Source of the DNA: Phytoseiulus persimilis
Lineage: Eukaryota > Arthropoda > Arachnida > Mesostigmata > Phytoseiidae
Reading direction: 5' to 3'
Length of the DNA stretch: 64,000 nt
NCBI GenBank assembly: GCA_037576195.1
Contig: CM075103.1
Span: forward strand, 30,960,723 to 31,024,722
Below the pieces are notes generated by a model. The model saw only the letters and a list, made by a program, of their open reading frames with translations. It had not been told where the DNA came from and did no database searches. This document shows positions 59,411 to 64,000 of the stretch, piece by piece. The position numbers were made by a program, and so were the translations under genes. Positions within the stretch are counted from its first letter, which is position 1, and each line of letters begins with the position of its first letter.

Positions 59411-62400
59411 CGTTTCGCCCCAACGAAAGCAAGCGATCCAACTGAACGAGGCAGAGAACGACTGAGGGTCCGACCAGATGTAAAAAGCTCGGGGCTAGCA
59501 GCGACATCAAAGTGTTTGAACTTCTTTTTGTTCCCTTCTTTCAGGCCTAATGTTATCCTTTCCCGTCGCCGTTCATTGGCTGTTTCTGTATGAGCGTCTC
59601 GGTTCCTGTGGCCTTGTTTGTCCTAGGACCTGTTTGCTTTGGCATGGGGTTTGACCGCGTAACACTGATGTACTTACACACATGTGGCTGTCTCTCGATC
59701 AGGGCTGTCACACCATTGTCACCCTACGTTAACTCGCGTTGACTATCGAAAGCCCCTTGAGACAAAAAGGTTTCCGGAACCTTCGGCTCGCGCGGTCTTT
59801 GCTTCGGTTACACAGTAGAGCCGCAGTCGTCGGTTTAGCATACGAACGACGATCCTACTCGCGGAATCGAGGTGCCGCTCATGAATCAGTGCAGCTCGTG
59901 CATGCGCTCAGCTCATTTGTTCGGGAAAAAATATCCGATTCGGAGCTTTCCCCGTCACTGGGTGAGGAAGCCCACGATCGAGCGAAACAGCTGAGTATTC
60001 ATGTTTTGATTTGCGGCTCTGATTTGTCCGGAAGCGATTCCGCTCAGAATTCGCTGAGTTCGACTGAAGCTTGAACCTGACACAGGGCTCTTCATCGCGT
60101 TTCGAAAGAGGAGATTTCGCGGGGAAGATTGCGTCTCGAAGCTAACGGAATGCTCGGGACAGAACGCGTCGTCGGGCGTAGATTCCATCCCAGATCCGGG
60201 GCAGTATCGCGACGTCCAGCTGCAAAAGCCGTCGATGTGTTCCTCAGAAAAATCTCCTTCATACCCTCTGCTCCCAATAGTGTTGCGGATTCCCCCGTGC
60301 AAATCGAACGCTGCAGTTCTTGGTCGTAAAATAGCTGTGGCTCGGCTTTCCAGACGGTACGCCGCCGATCGCTCGCTGACAACGATCGAATCTCCTCGAT
60401 GTGGACGACGGAGCTTCGAATGCATTCTCGCTCCGCTGAAAACCGACTCCATATCCGCTTCATCCGGCGCTTGGTAACTCCGACATTCCTCTTCCGAGAA
60501 GAATACCTCCCGTTTGAGTATTTCGCTTTCTGGATGTACAGTACTGCGGGAGACACGCTCGTTGATAGATGGAGTTCCCCCGAGGGGAAAGTCGCCGAAT
60601 GGCTGCCTCGGCCGTAGGCACTGACGTCTCTCTGGCGGAGATTCTTCGCTCGAATCTCTGGCGCGGTCTCCGCATGCAAGATGTCAGGAAGGAGTCCTCC
60701 GCTGTTCTTGTCGTTTGCGCGCCGACGTGATTAGTGGCTGGCGAAGGTCTCTCGGCACTACCTGCGGCTTTTTTACGAGCCTCGTGAGGATTTCACGACC
60801 GACCGAAACGCCATGGCTGATATTTACGCTGCAGAACACTTTGGGAGATGAGGAACGGAGGGACGGGCAGCGATCTTCTTTTTTTAGAGAAGGTCGGTAG
60901 TTCGTATGAATGGGCGTTTCCGAGAGGAGCCACGCACAAGCTTTTTATACTGAGGAAAATAATCAGTCGATGTGTACTCTCACCGAGGCCACCGGACGAC
61001 ATCGAGCGAGTCGCCAACTTGACTTAATTTCTTCTGAGCCTAGGACGGCGTCCCACAGATGACTTATCTGGGAGCCCCGCTTATCCGATAACGTGACAAA
61101 GTCCTCCGACGCTCGTGATGCTGGTGGCGATATGTTTGCCGAGGGACACATGAAACACTATCTTATAGAAATTCCAATCATCGCCCGCGAGCGCCAAAAG
61201 TTCTCTTTGAGCTGCGTCCGAGATCTCTTCGCGGGAATCAGGGCGCAAGTGGGGTGGAATATTGCGAAAAGTTGAGCGTGCTCGGAATTGCCGCATGCGT
61301 CTGCGCTGTCGCTGACCTGAGGAGCATTGCCATTGGAGTAGTGCCCTTTCTCCGATTCGCAACCGATTGGCGTGTTTCGGCAAACTTTTTGTGGGTGGGA
61401 TCGAGATGCTTTCAGGCTCTCAAATCGGTTGAGAACCGGCGATTTCTCGGTCGGGAAAGCGACCGATCCATCGAGACTCAGCGAATTCAGAGCCAACATC
61501 GTCGAACTCAGCTCATGACAGAGGAGTCAACAAAGGGAGGATGCAGTCGAGATGCTTGAAATCAGAAATCCGGTCCGTTGTGGTCGGTGGGATCGTTTGC
61601 GACTAATCCGGATGTCATTCTTCCACGCTTATGATTTTTGTACCTGGCAGGGGGAGGGCATCATAAAATTGGGAGATATTCTCTAAGTTGTCCAGGGAGA
61701 GTCGAGTTCAGAGCAGATTCCGTCGTGTGCGCTAGAGAGCTTTTTATGCGTGTTCGCCGCAGTCGCGGGCCATGAATCCTGAGCGCTATTCGTAACAGAC
61801 AAATGAGTCATGCGGAGAACAACCTTTCGCCTATCATCGTTCGGTCGGTCTTGGCCGCTCATCATAATAGCCGTTGAATGATCCTCTCATCACGTACATG
61901 TATTGTGAGCTGACTCGTTCAGCATGATAGGGGGCGAGCACAGGGAAAGCTCGTTCGGAGTTCCGAGTTCATCCGTCTCGGCGTGGAGGGATCTCTGCGT
62001 TGGAATTCTCATATGGTGGCTAATGAAAATACCGAAAGCAATTTCGGAAACTCGGAATAATCCTTCTCACGACTCGTGAGTTTATTGGGGCTGGAATCTA
62101 GCGAGGACCGATCAACCAGATACAGCTGTCTCTCCCAAATAAAGGTCACGATCGAGTGAATGGCTGCACCGCTCCGTATATATCGTTTCCGCCGTAGAGC
62201 CGTTCGCGCGGAATAATGGAGCCGCTCAACACGGGATAACGAATAGGAAGAAAGCCGCTCAAGGATTTGAACATACGGTGCAATAGTTTCGCAACAAATT
62301 TCATTTGCGCTTCGAATTCTCGATACTGGCAGCATTTCAACGATTCGTGCCTCCTAGTCTGATCGGCTCCATGTCAATCCAGCCTATGATCAGAACACAA

Positions 62401-62870
62401 AAGTCGCTCACAACGAGCCAAGCGGACGAGCGCTACCACAGAACGTTCTTCTCAGTTTGCAAGGCACGGAGTACGCAATACTCTTCGATGTTGTGGAAAA
62501 TCACGATCATAATCATGATGAGAATCATAATCGAAGAATCATCGAAATCGGGGGAATCGTAATCGCGCCTTTGATTGAGATAACCATCTCAGTCATAATC
62601 ATCGTCATCCTGTGATTATTCCAGTATAATCTTTCTCATCATGGATTTTCCCTTAAGACCGAGAAGATTGGATGGGTTCTCAAAATGTATCCAGGGGTTC
62701 CGAGCTCGCTGAGTACGAATCTCGTGCGAGATTTCCTCTGCGATGACCCCTTCACGTCGAACTGGTCGAACGCCCGTGAGAACGCACGAGGCTCGAGCCA
62801 AGTTTGGACGCCAAGAGATCGATGGAGATGCGGGCTCATAAAGAAAACTTCCTGTCGATAACCGCTGACA
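59411..62870. other. No recognisable gene
   Basis: Two overlapping minus-strand frames (60092-60679 and 59955-60452) are open for 195 and 165 codons, without domains. From 62500 to 62640 the sequence is rich in ATGATTATGA-type words like the 3.7-kb minisatellite, but without clear tandem units. Confidence 0.35.
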
Positions 62871-62872
62871 TA

Positions 62873-63398
62873 CAGGGCGGTCATCGTAAGTCGGGAACTT
62901 TCTCACTCTCTCTTCTTTTGCTCATAGCTCGGTGGAAAATCATTTGATCCTGGCTTTTTTCGGCGTTCGATAACTGGAAGGATGGCGAATCTCGTTGGTG
63001 CTCTCGATTTTCGTGAATCGGAGAAATATTGAAATTCGTAAATCGACTCAAAGATTGCCTGTTTTTATTCTCAACTTTCTTCGAAAAACTGATCGAAAAA
63101 CTTCTGATGTCGACCGATCCCATTCGACGCAGCATAGGAGGCTGCTCAAACGTCCGGCAGTTCCAGATTTTTAGTTCAAGATCTGTAAGAAGGGCGAACG
63201 ATCGTTTCCACATTGACGTCAAGATCGACCTTCTGACAAGATCGCGTCTTCTTTGCATTTCGGCCCGTAACTCTTCAGGAAAACCGAATTCGAAAAATTT
63301 TCCGATGGCAAAGAGTTTTTAGATTTTTCACCGAGTTATGAAAACGAGTGGAGAGAGAGAGAGAGCAAGAAAGTTCCCGACTCACGATGGCCACCCTG
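62873..63398. mobile_element. 526-bp MITE with long terminal inverted repeats
   Basis: The left end CAGGGCGGTCATCGTAAGTC and the right end (minus strand) CAGGGTGGCCATCGTGAGTC continue matching over about 70-77 bp each, to CTCGGTGGAAAATC and CTCGGTGAAAAATC. TA flanks both sides (62871-62872 and 63399-63400), as for Tc1/mariner-type elements. No transposase is encoded between the ends; the 125-codon minus frame has no known domain. It is therefore non-autonomous. A single-ended copy lies at 1823-1895. The superfamily is inferred from the TA duplication only. Confidence 0.82.
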
Positions 63399-63400
63399 TA

Positions 63401-63647
63401 CACAAGTTTCTCGTGTCCCCTGTCCCGCTTCGAGTTCACTTTACAATCAGTGAATCACATTCATACGAACCACAAAATGCTCTGTCGGTGTTGAAAAGCT
63501 CTCGACAAAACCTGTCGATTAGTTGACCAAGGTGGTGTGGTCGTATGAAGAGATTGTTCCAAACACCGAGTCAGCTTTACTGAATACTGACAGCCGTTGC
63601 TCGAACGCGGAGTTGCCCACACGGTCCCACTTCGGCGCTTGCGAGAA
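63401..63647. other. No recognisable gene
   Basis: A short interval between the MITE and the right-edge frame; nothing recognised. Confidence 0.4.
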
Positions 63648-64000
63648 CTACCTCTCAACTTCCGCACTGGACGGCGGCGCCGCGTTGAATCCTGCGGCGA
63701 TGGTCGATATGGGAGCAGCATGTCGAGTTCGGTTCCCTCGTCTATGAGATATTGCCACAGTAGCTAACGATGTTTCTGATAGCGTATCTTCCAGCAGGTC
63801 ATCAACGAAGTCGTTACATGTGTCTTCGGCAGACTGAGTAGCTGAGTCATCTTCCAGCGGGAGGCGTTCACGGATCAATTGCTCGAAGCGGAGCAGGAGA
63901 TATTCTGAATCGTCTGCCTCGATACGACCGCTTGCGCCACGCGTTCGCAAACCGGAGACGAGACAGGGCGGTGACAGCGCTCTCCCCACAGCGGCCGCCC
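63648..64000 (-). CDS. Partial open frame at right edge, possible exon
   Basis: I do not recognise it. The minus frame is open from the window edge for about 117 codons and reads an acidic, helix-prone segment (RIEADDSEYLLLRFEQLI, DTCNDFVDDLLEDTLS) followed by a Ser/Ala-rich tail ending SSAEVER. It stops at a TAG that overlaps a weak donor-like GTAGTT. The composition resembles coding sequence more than most frames here. The 5' part, if any, lies outside. Confidence 0.3.
   Translation of the reverse strand, partial: AAAVGRALSPPCLVSGLRTRGASGRIEADDSEYLLLRFEQLIRERLPLEDDSATQSAEDTCNDFVDDLLEDTLSETSLATVAISHRRGNRTRHAAPISTIAAGFNAAPPSSAEVER

Overview
The window reads as nuclear DNA of a compact animal genome. 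Introns are short (79 to 311 nt, apart from one of about 870 nt), splice sites are canonical GT-AG, and genes are separated by kilobases of sequence with no recognisable gene. Base composition looks near balanced by eye. The gene content and compact introns fit an arthropod; a mite-like chelicerate is my best guess, but that is inference and nothing here proves it.

Three genes can be named with confidence. FUT8, the core alpha-1,6-fucosyltransferase, lies on the minus strand at 5265-8126 in nine coding exons. A SIRT2-type NAD-dependent deacetylase lies on the plus strand at 11371-14197 in nine exons. A TIS11/ZFP36 tandem CCCH zinc-finger mRNA-decay protein lies on the minus strand at 47935-49876 in two coding exons. 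A fourth, unrecognised two-exon gene is proposed at 38623-39351 (+). The right edge (63648-64000, -) may hold part of another exon. The named genes act in unrelated processes (Golgi N-glycan fucosylation, cytosolic deacetylation, mRNA decay), and nothing suggests they work together.

Mobile DNA is the other main content. A LINE 3' end enters from the left edge (1-312, +), and a diverged relative sits at 22644-22900 (-). A Tc1-like DNA transposon (17061-18632) is complete at its ends but has a broken transposase. It has long inverted repeats, each carrying two direct repeats (IR/DR layout), and TA duplications. Two copies of a tRNA-derived SINE with intact target-site duplications lie at 20917-21189 and 33046-33327. 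A 526-bp inverted-repeat MITE sits at 62873-63398, with a lone copy of its end at 1823.

The rest is mostly unassigned. The left 4 kb holds a 45-bp tandem repeat and an AT-rich 64-bp minisatellite with a near-perfect palindrome. From about 14.3 to 38.6 kb I see only transposons and scattered short open frames. From 50 to 60 kb there are many tetranucleotide and (GA)n repeats. Homopolymeric G/C runs of up to 21 bases recur from 19 kb rightwards. Coordinates were worked out by hand reading, so splice positions may be off by a base or two where noted.
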